DNA of 64,000 bases from Bacillus timonensis (GTDB lineage Bacteria > Bacillota > Bacilli > Bacillales > Bacillaceae_L). Where the stretch lies: the NCBI GenBank assembly GCA_020171895.1, contig JAIVAN010000012.1:102220-166219 (forward strand), read 5' to 3'. The translations under genes were made by a program, and so were the position numbers. Every line of letters begins with the position of its first letter. The first letter of the stretch is position 1. Positions 54,398 through 63,336 of the stretch are shown here, piece by piece. Under the pieces are notes generated by a model that saw only the letters and a program-made list of their open reading frames with translations, did no database searches and was not told the origin of the DNA.

Positions 54398-54413
54398 AAT
54401 CAAACGTTTGATT
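54398..54413. promoter_or_regulatory. TetR-type palindrome, proximal copy
   Basis: AATCAAACGTTTGATT is a perfect 16-bp palindrome ending 21 nt before the first permease start. Its form suits a TetR-family repressor. The two sites are 55 bp apart. No regulator gene is in the window. Confidence 0.55.
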
Positions 54414-54434
54414 GAAAAATGAGGGCGTTGGTCG

Positions 54435-55226
54435 ATGGATAAATATTTTGAAATGATAAGGATTCGTTTTTTGATGATGCTAGCTTATCGGACGAATTAT
54501 TATAGTGGAATTTTAATTTACAGTATTAATATAGGTGCTTATTATTTTTTGTGGACAGCTATATATGGGGGCAAAGAGGATATTCAAGGTTTATCGGTTA
54601 TACAGATGACCACGTATATTGCAATTGCATGGATGGCTAGAGCGTTTTATTTTAATAATATTGATCGTGAAATAGCCGCCGAAATAAAAGAAGGGAAGGT
54701 AGCTGTTGAGTTAATTCGTCCTTATAATTACTTAGGGATGAAAACGATGCAAGGGTTAGGAGAAGGGGTTTTTCGTCTTGTATTCTTCTCGCTTCCGGGA
54801 ATGGTGATTGTTGGGCTTATATTCCCACTTCAAATCACAACAAATGTTGTGACATGGGGTTACTTTGCGGCATCTATCACGCTTAGTTTTATTATTAATT
54901 CTCAAATCAACTTACTAACGGGGATTATGACTTTCTTTTTGTTTAATAATGAGGGGCTTATTCGTGCAAAACGTGTTGTCATAGATTTATTTTCAGGTCT
55001 ATTACTGCCGATTAGCTTTTATCCAATGTGGGCACAAGATGTCATGCAGTTTTTACCGTTTCAAGCGATTAGCTATATACCTAGTATGATTTTTACAGAA
55101 GGATTCCAAGGAAATGAAATTTTACAAGCCTTGTTATTGCAAGGGGTTTGGGCGGTTCTATTGTTAATTCCGATACAACTATTGTGGAGCTTAGCAAAAA
55201 GTAAGCTCATCATTCAAGGAGGGTGA
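54435..55226 (+). CDS. ABC-2-type exporter, permease 1
   Basis: A 263-residue membrane protein with six hydrophobic segments. DKYFEMIRIRFLMMLAYRTN at the N-terminus and IAIAWMARAFYFNNIDREIA with the later LIRPYNYLGMKTM are typical of ABC-2 (DUF990) permeases. A GAGGG site precedes the ATG. Its stop overlaps the start of the second permease by 4 bases. Cargo is unknown; relatives export drugs or lipids. Confidence 0.85.
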   Translation: MDKYFEMIRIRFLMMLAYRTNYYSGILIYSINIGAYYFLWTAIYGGKEDIQGLSVIQMTTYIAIAWMARAFYFNNIDREIAAEIKEGKVAVELIRPYNYLGMKTMQGLGEGVFRLVFFSLPGMVIVGLIFPLQITTNVVTWGYFAASITLSFIINSQINLLTGIMTFFLFNNEGLIRAKRVVIDLFSGLLLPISFYPMWAQDVMQFLPFQAISYIPSMIFTEGFQGNEILQALLLQGVWAVLLLIPIQLLWSLAKSKLIIQGG

Positions 55227-56017
55227 GCAGCATGTTTTATGTATCGATGTTTCTTCAATATTTAGGTCAATATATGAAAACAAGATTGCAATACCGTACA
55301 GACTTAGTGGTTGAACTCTTTTCAGATTTGCTCTTTCAGGCGGTTAACTTAGTCTTTATTCTTGTCGTTTTTGGTCATACTCAATTGCTGAGTGGCTGGA
55401 ATCGTGAAGAAATTATCTTTATTTATGGATTTTTTCTAGTTCCTTTCGCGTTATTTTCTTCTTTCTTTAGTATTTGGGATTTCAATGAAAGGTATATTGT
55501 TAAAGGGGAAATGGATCGTATTTTAACTCGTCCCATCCATAGTTTATTTCAAGTGGTATTAGAAAGAATGGAGCTTGAATCACTGTTTGGTGCTGTAACT
55601 GGGATAGCGGTAATGGCTTATGCGGCGACTAGATTGAATTTAACGTTTCAATGGTACGACATCTTTTTATTCATCGTAATGGTCATTGGTGGTGCGTTAG
55701 TTTATGCAGGGATATTTATTATGTTGGCCAGTATCGCTTTCTGGTCAGATGCGCGAACTTCCATTATGCCGATGATGTACAATATTGGAAATTATGGCCG
55801 TTATCCAGTAGATATTTATAATAAAATTATCCGCTTTGTTCTAACTTGGGTGTTGCCGTTTGCGTTTGTAGGGGTGTATCCAGCTTCTTATTTCTTAGGG
55901 AGAACAGAGTGGTATTGGTACGCCTTTATGACACCAGTAATGGGAATTCTATTTTTCCTACTAGCTATAATATTATGGAACATAGGTGTAACTAAATATC
56001 GTGGAGCAGGAAATTAA
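55223..56017 (+). CDS. ABC-2-type exporter, permease 2
   Basis: A 264-residue membrane protein with six hydrophobic segments. QYMKTRLQYRTDLVVELFSDLLF at the start and RILTRPIHSLFQVVLERMEL are family-like and parallel to permease 1. A GGAGGGTGAG site lies before the GTG/ATG pair; starting at the internal ATG near 55232 is also possible. Together the permeases would form a heterodimer driven by the ATPase at 52.8-53.8 kb. Confidence 0.85.
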   Translation: MSSMFYVSMFLQYLGQYMKTRLQYRTDLVVELFSDLLFQAVNLVFILVVFGHTQLLSGWNREEIIFIYGFFLVPFALFSSFFSIWDFNERYIVKGEMDRILTRPIHSLFQVVLERMELESLFGAVTGIAVMAYAATRLNLTFQWYDIFLFIVMVIGGALVYAGIFIMLASIAFWSDARTSIMPMMYNIGNYGRYPVDIYNKIIRFVLTWVLPFAFVGVYPASYFLGRTEWYWYAFMTPVMGILFFLLAIILWNIGVTKYRGAGN

Positions 56018-56030
56018 AAGGTATGTTGGT

Positions 56031-56061
56031 AGACAGGTGTTTGGTGCCTGTCTCTTTTTTT
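56031..56061 (+). terminator. Terminator of the ABC-2 permease unit
   Basis: AGACAGG / CCTGTCT with loop TGTTTGGTG, then C and TTTTTTT. The core resembles the GGTGCCTGGCACC palindrome at 17429. Confidence 0.8.
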
Positions 56062-56136
56062 ATCCTCAGGAGGTAATAAGTTTATTTTCGTTATCGTATA
56101 CATAAGCGAAGTAGACAAGTAGTAGAGGTGACGATG

Positions 56137-56544
56137 ATGGTGCCTATTTTATTATTGGTTGTTGTAATCATTGGGATTATCGCGAGTATACGTTCATTAT
56201 TAACTACGACTAGAGGGAAATATCAATATATTTCTTTTGAAAATATCTTTTTATTGTGTTTAGTGTATCTTACTGTTTTAGTTGGTTTTGGGTTAATGTA
56301 CGCTATATTTGAAATAAGTGGTTATCCTGTTTTAATTGAAGCGGGTCAATTTTTGCCGGGTAGTTTTGGAGATAAAATTGAATCGGCGATGTATTTTAGT
56401 GCAATTACCCTCCTATCTGTAGGATATGGAGATATCACCCCAATAGGAGTAGGTCGGTGGATTGCTGTTGTAGAAGCGTTGATTGGTTATACAATGCCTG
56501 CTGCATTCGTAGTTCGAACGGTTATGAATGTGGAAAAGGGGTAA
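56137..56544 (+). CDS. Two-TM potassium channel protein
   Basis: A 135-residue ion channel subunit with two or three hydrophobic segments and the selectivity filter in TLLSVGYGDITPIG (near residue 92), which conducts K+. There is no RCK regulatory domain, so gating cannot be deduced. GAGGTG is 6 nt before the chosen ATG; two other starts upstream lie too near that site. It is probably monocistronic, 70 nt ahead of bcp. Confidence 0.85.
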   Translation: MVPILLLVVVIIGIIASIRSLLTTTRGKYQYISFENIFLLCLVYLTVLVGFGLMYAIFEISGYPVLIEAGQFLPGSFGDKIESAMYFSAITLLSVGYGDITPIGVGRWIAVVEALIGYTMPAAFVVRTVMNVEKG

Positions 56545-56613
56545 TAGTTGTAATGTCGAGTGAAATTCGATACGATTTTGATAAAGGATTAAACTTAGGA
56601 GGTTTTGATTATC

Positions 56614-57087
56614 ATGGCAGTAGATGTAGGAACAGTAGCACCCGATTTTGAACTAACCGCAAGTAATGGAGAAACTGTAAAGTTATCAGATTATAAAGGG
56701 AAATATGTAGTGCTTTATTTTTACCCAAAAGATATGACACCAGGATGTACGACACAAGCATGTGATTTTCGTGATCAATTTGAAAGCTTTAAGGAGCTAG
56801 ATGCAGTCATTTTAGGGGTTAGTCCTGACTCGTTAAATCGTCATGAAAAATTCATTGAAAAGCATGAGCTTCCATTCTTATTATTGGTAGACGAAGATCA
56901 TAAAGTTGCAGAGATGTATGATGTATGGAAGTTGAAGAAAAATTTCGGTAAAGAGTATATGGGAATAGAAAGATCAACCTTTATTATTGATAAAGAAGGT
57001 AACCTTGTAAAAGAATGGCGTAAAGTGAAAGTGAAAAATCATGTTGAGGAAGCGTTAACGTATATAAGAGAAAGTCTTGAAAAATAA
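56614..57087 (+). CDS. bcp: Thioredoxin-dependent thiol peroxidase (Bcp, YgaF)
   Basis: A 157-residue atypical 2-Cys/1-Cys peroxiredoxin that reduces hydroperoxides using thioredoxin. The peroxidatic Cys is in FYPKDMTPGCTTQACDFRD (near residue 45), with the second Cys 5 residues on, as in Bcp proteins. The catalytic Arg is likely in the MGIERSTFII strand. AGGAGG lies 10 nt before the ATG. It lies two kilobases before perR, as in B. subtilis, but several genes are inserted between them here. Confidence 0.93.
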   Translation: MAVDVGTVAPDFELTASNGETVKLSDYKGKYVVLYFYPKDMTPGCTTQACDFRDQFESFKELDAVILGVSPDSLNRHEKFIEKHELPFLLLVDEDHKVAEMYDVWKLKKNFGKEYMGIERSTFIIDKEGNLVKEWRKVKVKNHVEEALTYIRESLEK

Positions 57088-57196
57088 CGAACTGTGCCTA
57101 TTTTTGAGGATGGGGGCTATTGTCTATACAGGTCAAGCTTTCGTTGAGTATCTTATCATTGAAGGCACATACCTCCTCAGATGTAGCGTGAATATA

Positions 57197-57231
57197 GTGT
57201 GAGATAACTTTGGTTATCTCACACCTTTTTT
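57197..57231 (+). terminator. Terminator of bcp
   Basis: GTGTGAGATAAC / GTTATCTCACAC with a 4-nt loop, then CTTTTTT. A further weaker inverted repeat GGGTGGCA/TGCCACCC lies just after. Confidence 0.85.
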
Positions 57232-57307
57232 ATTATGGGTGGCAATTCCTAAGGAGGAGACTTCTGCCACCCGTTAGAATTTTCTCATGATGTAAATGGT
57301 AATTAGG

Positions 57308-57565
57308 TAGACTTCCATGCAATTGAGCATTTGCACCATGAAAGATGAAATTGTGATCTCATTTTTGCCTGTATAGAATGTTGCTTTTAAGTAATTCGTG
57401 CGTGTTAACCGGAGTGGAAGGAACCGAGACTCCTGCGGGAGATAGCGCTAGGCTTGAGACCCCACAGGCAACGCCGAGGAGGCTCAAGAAGCGCCCCGCG
57501 GAAAGCGAGGTTCCTGCAACGTAGATTAACACCCCATGTTCATTGTGGTATTTTCAGGAGAGACA
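57308..57565 (-). repeat. Dispersed hairpin element, copy 9 (short form)
   Basis: Reverse orientation, arms GTGTTAACC (57402) and GATTAACAC (57524). Inner stem CTTGAG/CTCAAG. It lies between bcp and the AbgT gene; the rest of that gap is AT-rich promoter region. Confidence 0.9.
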
Positions 57566-57746
57566 AATAATTTTCAATCAATATAAGGTTAGACGTCAGA
57601 CCTTTTGACTGACTATTTTGAAGTATATTCCAATTCCGTCTATTTCAAAAAGCCTTCCAATTATAAAATTTGTTTCATATACTATCTATTGTCTTTCTTG
57701 CGATTAGTAAGAAAATTATAATAAATAGGAAGGTAGGACTAGGGGT

Positions 57747-59279
57747 ATGTCGACAAACAAGAATAAACAGGGCATCGTTATGCGTTCACTTGATACGATT
57801 GAACGTGTAGGTAATAAATTGCCTCATCCTGTTACATTATTTGCAATCTTTTCTTTCATGGTCATTGTGCTTTCGGCTGTATTTTCTAAAATGGGATTAA
57901 AGGTGGAAGATCCACTACATACAGGAGAAATCATTGAGGTTAAGAATCTGTTAAGTTCAGAAGGAATCTCTTATTTATTCCAAAGTGCTGTTAGTAACTT
58001 TACTGGTTTTGCTCCATTAGGAACTGTTCTTGTTACAATGCTTGGTATTGGTATTGCTGAACGTTCAGGATTAATTAGTGCCGCTTTACGCGGATTAGTA
58101 ACGTCTGTGCCAAAGCAATTAATGACAGCGGCATTGGTATTTGGTGGAGTAATGTCAAGTATGGCTGCTGATGCTGGATATGTTGTTTTAACACCACTTG
58201 GAGCCGTGCTTTTTGCTGGATTGGGGAGACATCCTTTAGCGGGTCTGGCTGCTGCCTTTGCCGGTGTATCTGGAGGATTTAGTGCAAACTTACTACTAAC
58301 TTCGCTTGATCCACTTCTTGGGGGCTTAACGAAAGATGCAGCATCTATTATAGATCCTGCCTACGCAGAAAATATGAACTATGCAATGAACTTTTACTTT
58401 ATGGTCGTGTCAGTGTTTGTATTAACAATTGTTGGAACGATCGTAACGGATAAAATTATTGAACCACGCCTTGGAACGTATAAGGGTGAAGTGAAAGAGG
58501 AAATCGATTACTTAAAGCCAGAGGAAAAGAAAGGGCTTTGGGCTGCGTTGTTCTCATTTGTTGCAACGAGCGTCATCTTAGCACTTTTAGTTGTTCCTGA
58601 ATGGGGACCGCTAAGAGGTGGGGAAGAAAATATTATTAACGCACCTTTCTTCCATTCGTTAGTTCCGGTTATCTTAATCCTGTTCTTTATTCCAGGTTTT
58701 ATATATGGAAGAGTTACCAAATCAATTAAAAATGATAAAGATGTAGCTGAACAGTTGTCAGATACAATGGCAACGATGGGCTCGTATATCGTACTGGCAT
58801 TTGTTGCAGCGCAATTTGTTGCTTATTTTAAAGAATCGAATTTAGGACTTGTTTTAGCGGTTAATGGCGCAGAGTTCCTTGACGCAACTGGTTTTAAAGG
58901 AATTCCGTTAATTTTAGCGTTTATCGTTATTGCAGGATTTATTAACTTATTTATCGGTAGTGCATCTGCTAAGTGGGCCATTATGGCGCCTGTATTTGTA
59001 CCAATTATGATGAATTTAGGCTATTCGCCAGAATTAACACAATTAGTATATCGAATTGCTGATTCGACGACGAATATCATTTCGCCATTAATGCCATATT
59101 TTGCAATTGTTATTGCATTTGCTCAAAAATATGACAAAAAGGTTGGAATTGGAACATTAATCTCCACTATGCTTCCGTACTCAATTGCATTTACAATTGT
59201 ATGGGTTCTAATGTTAATTGTTTGGATGTTAACTGGAATGGATATTGGTCCAGGATCAGGCCTTTACTATAATAATTAA
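57747..59279 (+). CDS. AbgT-family transporter
   Basis: A 510-residue membrane protein with about eleven hydrophobic segments, of the p-aminobenzoyl-glutamate transporter family. NKLPHPVTLFAIFSFMVIVL at the start, GFAPLGTVLVTMLGIGIAERSG and the late GSASAKWAIMAPVFVPIMM are strong family marks. Members take up folate breakdown products or export sulfonamides using the proton gradient. A GGTAGGACTAGGGG region precedes the ATG. No abgA/abgB peptidase genes accompany it, so the uptake role is uncertain. Confidence 0.9.
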   Translation: MSTNKNKQGIVMRSLDTIERVGNKLPHPVTLFAIFSFMVIVLSAVFSKMGLKVEDPLHTGEIIEVKNLLSSEGISYLFQSAVSNFTGFAPLGTVLVTMLGIGIAERSGLISAALRGLVTSVPKQLMTAALVFGGVMSSMAADAGYVVLTPLGAVLFAGLGRHPLAGLAAAFAGVSGGFSANLLLTSLDPLLGGLTKDAASIIDPAYAENMNYAMNFYFMVVSVFVLTIVGTIVTDKIIEPRLGTYKGEVKEEIDYLKPEEKKGLWAALFSFVATSVILALLVVPEWGPLRGGEENIINAPFFHSLVPVILILFFIPGFIYGRVTKSIKNDKDVAEQLSDTMATMGSYIVLAFVAAQFVAYFKESNLGLVLAVNGAEFLDATGFKGIPLILAFIVIAGFINLFIGSASAKWAIMAPVFVPIMMNLGYSPELTQLVYRIADSTTNIISPLMPYFAIVIAFAQKYDKKVGIGTLISTMLPYSIAFTIVWVLMLIVWMLTGMDIGPGSGLYYNN

Positions 59280-59287
59280 TATACGAA

Positions 59288-59315
59288 ACTTCCTTCTGTT
59301 GAAGGAAGTTTTTTT
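59288..59315 (+). terminator. Terminator of the AbgT gene
   Basis: ACTTCCTTC / GAAGGAAGT with a 4-nt loop and TTTTTT. Confidence 0.85.
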
Positions 59316-59389
59316 ATGATAAAAGAACTTCATATTACCAAAATCTTCGTTCAATTGCTAAAATGATAATAAGAGAAGGAGGAGGACGA

Positions 59390-60343
59390 ATGTTTGTATT
59401 ATCAACTGTTAAACCGACAAAAGAACTGATAGAAGATACTGAAACAAATTTTCCACAAGATACGTTCGTTTTTCGAAAAAATATAGAGGAATGTCACGAC
59501 GACATGCCTAAAGCTGAAGTTCTAATTACGCTTGGTGAAGATTTAACTCCATCCATAATTGAAAAAGCAGTTAATTTAAAATGGATTATGGTTTTGTCTG
59601 CTGGAATGGAAAAAATGCCATTTGAAGCAATAAAAAATAAAGGGATTCTTGTGACAAATGCGAGGGGGATACATAAAATCCCAATGGGTGAATATACGAT
59701 TTCAATGATTTTGCAACACGCGAGAAATACAAAAAAGTTACTAGAACTAGAAGAAAAGCAAGAATGGAATCGGAGAGCTGTTGAAACATTCGAGTTGCAT
59801 GGCAAAACGATTGGTATATTAGGAGCTGGGGCAATTGGTGGTGAGGTTGCAAGGTTAGCGAAGGCATTTAATATGAAAGTACTTGGTGTGAATCGAAGTG
59901 GACGAAAAGCAGAACATGTTGATGAGATGTACACGATCGACAAACTTAATGATGTTTTAACGCAAGTGGACTTTCTCATTTCGGTACTACCAAGTACGAA
60001 AGAGACGCAGTACCTGTTAGAGGAAAAACATTTTAAAATGATGAAAAAGGAAGCTGTTTTTATTAATATAGGTCGTGGTGATTTAATAAAAGACAGTGTT
60101 CTAATGAATGCGTTAATACAGGGTGAAATTGCACACGCAATATTAGATGTGTTCGAAGTTGAACCCTTACCGAAAGACCATCCTTTCTGGAGTATGGATC
60201 AAGTGACTGTCACGCCGCATATATCAAGTATTACTAAAAACTATATGCCACGTGCATTTGATATTTTTTTTAAAAACTTTCATATTTATAAACAAGGATC
60301 AAGTAATTATGTAAATAAAATTGATGTGGAGCGGGGGTATTAA
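59390..60343 (+). CDS. D-isomer-specific 2-hydroxyacid dehydrogenase
   Basis: A 317-residue NAD-dependent dehydrogenase. The cofactor motif is GILGAGAIGGEVARLAKAF (near residue 140). Catalytic residues are expected in NIGRGDLI (Arg), the Glu of DVFEVEPLP and the His in TPHISSITKNY. The substrate, a 2-hydroxy acid or 2-keto acid, is unknown; the sequence resembles the broad phosphoglycerate-dehydrogenase-like group. AGGAGGAGG precedes the ATG. The adenosyltransferase gene starts 4 nt after its stop. Confidence 0.88.
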   Translation: MFVLSTVKPTKELIEDTETNFPQDTFVFRKNIEECHDDMPKAEVLITLGEDLTPSIIEKAVNLKWIMVLSAGMEKMPFEAIKNKGILVTNARGIHKIPMGEYTISMILQHARNTKKLLELEEKQEWNRRAVETFELHGKTIGILGAGAIGGEVARLAKAFNMKVLGVNRSGRKAEHVDEMYTIDKLNDVLTQVDFLISVLPSTKETQYLLEEKHFKMMKKEAVFINIGRGDLIKDSVLMNALIQGEIAHAILDVFEVEPLPKDHPFWSMDQVTVTPHISSITKNYMPRAFDIFFKNFHIYKQGSSNYVNKIDVERGY

Positions 60344-60346
60344 TGA

Positions 60347-60895
60347 ATGAAAATTTACACTAAAACAGGTGATAAAGGCACAACATCTCTTATTTATGGT
60401 CAACGTGTTTCGAAAACGGATTTAAGAGTTGAAGCATACGGAACTTGTGATGAGGCAAATTCGTTTATTGGGTTAGCTGTAAGTCACTTGAAAAACATTG
60501 ACATAAAAGAAAAAGCTGAGATCATTCATAGCCTGCAAAGAGTTCAAACGGTTTTATTCCATGTTGGTGCAGAACTAGCTACTCCAACGGGGAAAGAAGT
60601 GAAATGGAAATTAACTGAAGATGAAATAAAAGAACTAGAAAAAACAATTGATACTTGGGATGCGGTTTTACCACCCCTAACTAATTTTGTGTTACCAGGT
60701 GGAAGTGAAGCGGGAGCAACTTTACACATTGCAAGAACGACAGTCAGACGTGCTGAGAGAAGGGCGATTGCAATTGGTGAGGAAGTGAATCCTTTAGTTT
60801 GTTCGTATTTAAATCGATTATCTGATTATTTGTTTGTAGCTGGCAGGTATGTGAATCATCTTCTAAATACAACTGAACCAACTCTACATGAATAA
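60347..60895 (+). CDS. Cob(I)yrinic acid a,c-diamide adenosyltransferase (PduO/YvqK type)
   Basis: A 182-residue ATP:corrinoid adenosyltransferase that makes adenosylcobalamin. The ATP-binding N-terminus KIYTKTGDKGTTSLIYGQR, the conserved EAYGTCDEANSFIGLA and the C-terminal TVRRAERRAIAIGEE with LNRLSDYLFVAGRY are all characteristic. It works as a trimer in the cytoplasm. It lies 3 nt after the dehydrogenase gene, so it is translated from the same mRNA; there is no clear metabolic link between them. Confidence 0.93.
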   Translation: MKIYTKTGDKGTTSLIYGQRVSKTDLRVEAYGTCDEANSFIGLAVSHLKNIDIKEKAEIIHSLQRVQTVLFHVGAELATPTGKEVKWKLTEDEIKELEKTIDTWDAVLPPLTNFVLPGGSEAGATLHIARTTVRRAERRAIAIGEEVNPLVCSYLNRLSDYLFVAGRYVNHLLNTTEPTLHE

Positions 60896-60962
60896 TTAAT
60901 AACATTAATCATATAGTAATGGTAGAAATATTGACAAAAATGAGATTCTCAAGGTAGACTAT

Positions 60963-60977
60963 TTATAAAGATTATAA
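60963..60977 (+). promoter_or_regulatory. PerR box upstream of perR
   Basis: TTATAAAGATTATAA matches 14 of 15 positions of the Per box TTATAATNATTATAA. It lies 37 nt before the perR start, so PerR probably represses its own gene, as in B. subtilis. Confidence 0.75.
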
Positions 60978-61013
60978 AATAATAATGTGTTTTTAAAAGT
61001 GAGGTGCATGGCG

Positions 61014-61448
61014 GTGGCTAATCAATTGAAGGAAGCGCTTGATACGTTGAAGGAAACAGGGGTAAGGATTACTCCGCAGCGTCATGCGATATTAGAATTC
61101 TTGATTAATTCGATGACACATCCTACTGCTGATGATATATATAAAGCCTTGGAAGGAAAATTCCCTAATATGAGTGTTGCGACAGTCTACAACAATTTAA
61201 GGGTGTTTCGTGAGGTTGGTCTTGTAAAGGAATTAACGTACGGTGACGCATCGAGCAGATTCGACTATGTAACAACTGAACATTATCATGTAATATGTGA
61301 ATCATGCGGCAAGATTGTAGATTTCCATTATCCAGGTTTAGATGAAGTGGAAGATTTGGCAGAACATGTTACGGGGTTCAAGGTAAGCCATCATCGTATG
61401 GAAATTTACGGTACATGTCAAGGGTGTCAAAAAACAAATACACATTAA
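61014..61448 (+). CDS. perR: Peroxide stress repressor PerR
   Basis: A 144-residue Fur-family repressor that senses H2O2 by metal-catalysed His oxidation. The N-terminal winged helix ([32 protein letters not shown]) is followed by the sensing His (THPTADDIY, near 36) and metal ligands in [17 protein letters not shown]. The structural Zn site uses two CXXC pairs, CESC and CQGC at the end. GTG with GAGGTG 7 nt upstream is preferred; the ATG two codons earlier is one base from that site. Two Per boxes in the window suggest targets: perR and pfeT. Confidence 0.95.
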   Translation: MANQLKEALDTLKETGVRITPQRHAILEFLINSMTHPTADDIYKALEGKFPNMSVATVYNNLRVFREVGLVKELTYGDASSRFDYVTTEHYHVICESCGKIVDFHYPGLDEVEDLAEHVTGFKVSHHRMEIYGTCQGCQKTNTH

Positions 61449-61484
61449 AAGCTGACTGCCAATAGGCCGTCAGCTTTCTTTTTG
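61448..61484. terminator. Terminator of perR, shared with ygzB
   Basis: AAAGCTGAC / GTCAGCTTT with a 12-nt loop and CTTTTT; the ygzB frame ends in the right arm. Confidence 0.8.
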
Positions 61485-61832
61485 GTAATTTTTTCGGTTG
61501 TATTTTTCGTTAAAATCTTTTCCTTCTAATGAAGGATCTAGTGTTAATGGTTCATTACAGTACATACACATATCTACACGACCAAGCATTTTCGTTGGTT
61601 TATCACAGTTCGGACAAACAACTTGTACAGTTTTTGTTGATAACATGCCAATCCAAAAGTAGACTACAGTACTAGCAACAATAAAGAGAAGTCCTAGGAT
61701 CATGAAGATGGTCATGACAAGTGGATAGCTTCTAAAGAAAATACCACCGTACATAACAATAAAGCCAATGAAGATTAGGCTTAATGCGAATGTTCTTATT
61801 TTATTTATTTTATTAGAATATTTTAATGCCAT
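61470..61832 (-). CDS. ygzB: UPF0295 membrane protein YgzB
   Basis: A 120-residue protein with two hydrophobic segments (about 14-35 and 42-68) and a C-terminal zinc-ribbon-like part with [20 protein letters not shown] (two CXXC pairs). It matches YgzB in size and position, convergent with perR. The function is unknown. AGGAGG lies 8-9 nt before the ATG; the 20 codons upstream in the open frame were dropped. Confidence 0.88.
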   Translation of the reverse strand: MALKYSNKINKIRTFALSLIFIGFIVMYGGIFFRSYPLVMTIFMILGLLFIVASTVVYFWIGMLSTKTVQVVCPNCDKPTKMLGRVDMCMYCNEPLTLDPSLEGKDFNEKYNRKNYQKES

Positions 61833-61913
61833 AGTATACGCCTCCTGAGATATACTATAGCATATTTTTTTATAGGTGTTAAAATAGAACATTCAAGAGA
61901 TTTTTTCCTTTTT

Positions 61914-62155
61914 GCTACCCTGAAAATACGACGCTGCATGTGGGGTGTTAACCTTCGTTGCAGGAACCTCGCTTTCCGCGGGGCGCTCCTGGAGCCTCCT
62001 CGGCTTCGCCTGTGGGGTCTCCAGTCCAGCGCATCTCCCGCAGGAGTCTCGGTCCTTCCACTTCGGTTAACACGCATGAATACTTGGATACAACATTCTA
62101 ATAACAAAAAAACATTTTCATTCACCATGGTGCAATTCTCACATTGCATGGAAGT
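61914..62155 (+). repeat. Dispersed hairpin element, copy 10 (short form)
   Basis: Arms GTGTTAACC (61945) and GGTTAACAC (62065). Stem 4 GCGCT/AGCGC, inner stem CTGGAG/CTCCAG. It abuts copy 11. Confidence 0.9.
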
Positions 62156-62405
62156 CTACCCTGAAAATAACATTGAACTAGGGGTGTTAATCTGCGTTGC
62201 AGGAACCTCGCTTTCCGTGGGGCGCCACTTGAGCCTCCTCGGCTGTGCCTGTGGGGTCTAAAGTCCGTCGCATATCCCACAGGAGTCTCGGTTCCTTCCA
62301 CTCCGATTAACACTTCTGAAGTACTTGGATTCAACACTCAATAATGCACAAAAGAAACAATTACACATCACATTTTATCCTTCATGGTGCAAATTATTAA
62401 TTTAA
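62156..62405 (+). repeat. Dispersed hairpin element, copy 11 (short form)
   Basis: Arms GTGTTAATC (62184) and GATTAACAC (62305), stem 3 GTGGG/CCCAC, inner stem TTGAG with a changed right arm (CTAAA). Head to tail with copy 10. The pair fills the gap between ygzB and ygxA. Confidence 0.9.
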
Positions 62406-62418
62406 TAGAAGGAATAAA

Positions 62419-63336
62419 ATGAATTCTGACGAAATGTTTAAGTTAAGAAATGAATTGGAGGAATGTAGTATGGAAGGGATTCTTCGTCCAATCTATCAAG
62501 AAAGAGCAAGTCACAAGAATACAATGGGTATTATTATGGTGGAAAAGGGGAAGCATTCTTTTCCGGTTACCGATACATTTAATACTGTATTACTAGTTGT
62601 TGTGAAGGATGCAGAAAAAGAATTGTTTGTAAAACATTATCAATATGAAAATCAAAAAGCTACACTATATACAGTTGATCAAAAGAAGCTTCGTGAATGG
62701 CTTTTGTTAGGTTCAAACAGGAAGGTAGTAGACTGGATTCTTAATGGAAAGATTTTATTCGATCGCAATGAATATATGACCAATTTAAGAAGAGAGTTAC
62801 AAGAGTTTCCTTCGTCCGAGAGACAGGTGAAGATGGGAGTAGAGTTTGGGAAACTAATAAGGCGTTATCAAGAAGGGAAAGCTTTTTTTGAAATTAAACA
62901 AAGTATGGATGCTTATAACTATGTTATTCATGCTCTTCATCATTTAGCGCGTCTAGCGGTCATTGAAAAAGGGTTTCATCCAGAGGTTACGGTTTGGAAT
63001 CAGGTGAGAAAAATTGAGCCTCAAATATACAAGTTATATGTAGAACTTCTAGAAAGTGAAGAAAGTTTGGAAAAGCGATTAGAGTTGTTGTTTTTAGCTA
63101 GTGAATTTCTAATCAATTCTCGTGTGAAAATAGGAGGAAAGCATCTTTTGCAGGTGCTATCTACTAAAGAAGATGCATGGACATTCGGTGAAATGCTAGA
63201 TCATCCTGATCTACAAGTCTATTCGGTTGATTTAGAGATGCTTGTGGAGTTTTTGGTTGAAAAACAATTAATAAAGATAGAGGCAATTGAAACAAAAGGG
63301 AAAGGGATTTATCACAGGAAGTATAGGTTATCCTGA
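62419..63336 (+). CDS. ygxA: Nucleotidyltransferase-like protein YgxA
   Basis: A 305-residue soluble protein with an N-terminal nucleotidyltransferase-like alpha/beta region (1-110) and a mainly helical remainder. The catalytic GS-x-D pattern of true nucleotidyltransferases is not evident, so activity is doubtful. It matches YgxA by its place just before an rRNA operon. AAGGA lies 6 nt before the ATG. A repeat element begins at its very end; the stop codon (TGA) is shared with the left flank CCTGAAAATA of that element. Confidence 0.8.
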   Translation: MNSDEMFKLRNELEECSMEGILRPIYQERASHKNTMGIIMVEKGKHSFPVTDTFNTVLLVVVKDAEKELFVKHYQYENQKATLYTVDQKKLREWLLLGSNRKVVDWILNGKILFDRNEYMTNLRRELQEFPSSERQVKMGVEFGKLIRRYQEGKAFFEIKQSMDAYNYVIHALHHLARLAVIEKGFHPEVTVWNQVRKIEPQIYKLYVELLESEESLEKRLELLFLASEFLINSRVKIGGKHLLQVLSTKEDAWTFGEMLDHPDLQVYSVDLEMLVEFLVEKQLIKIEAIETKGKGIYHRKYRLS

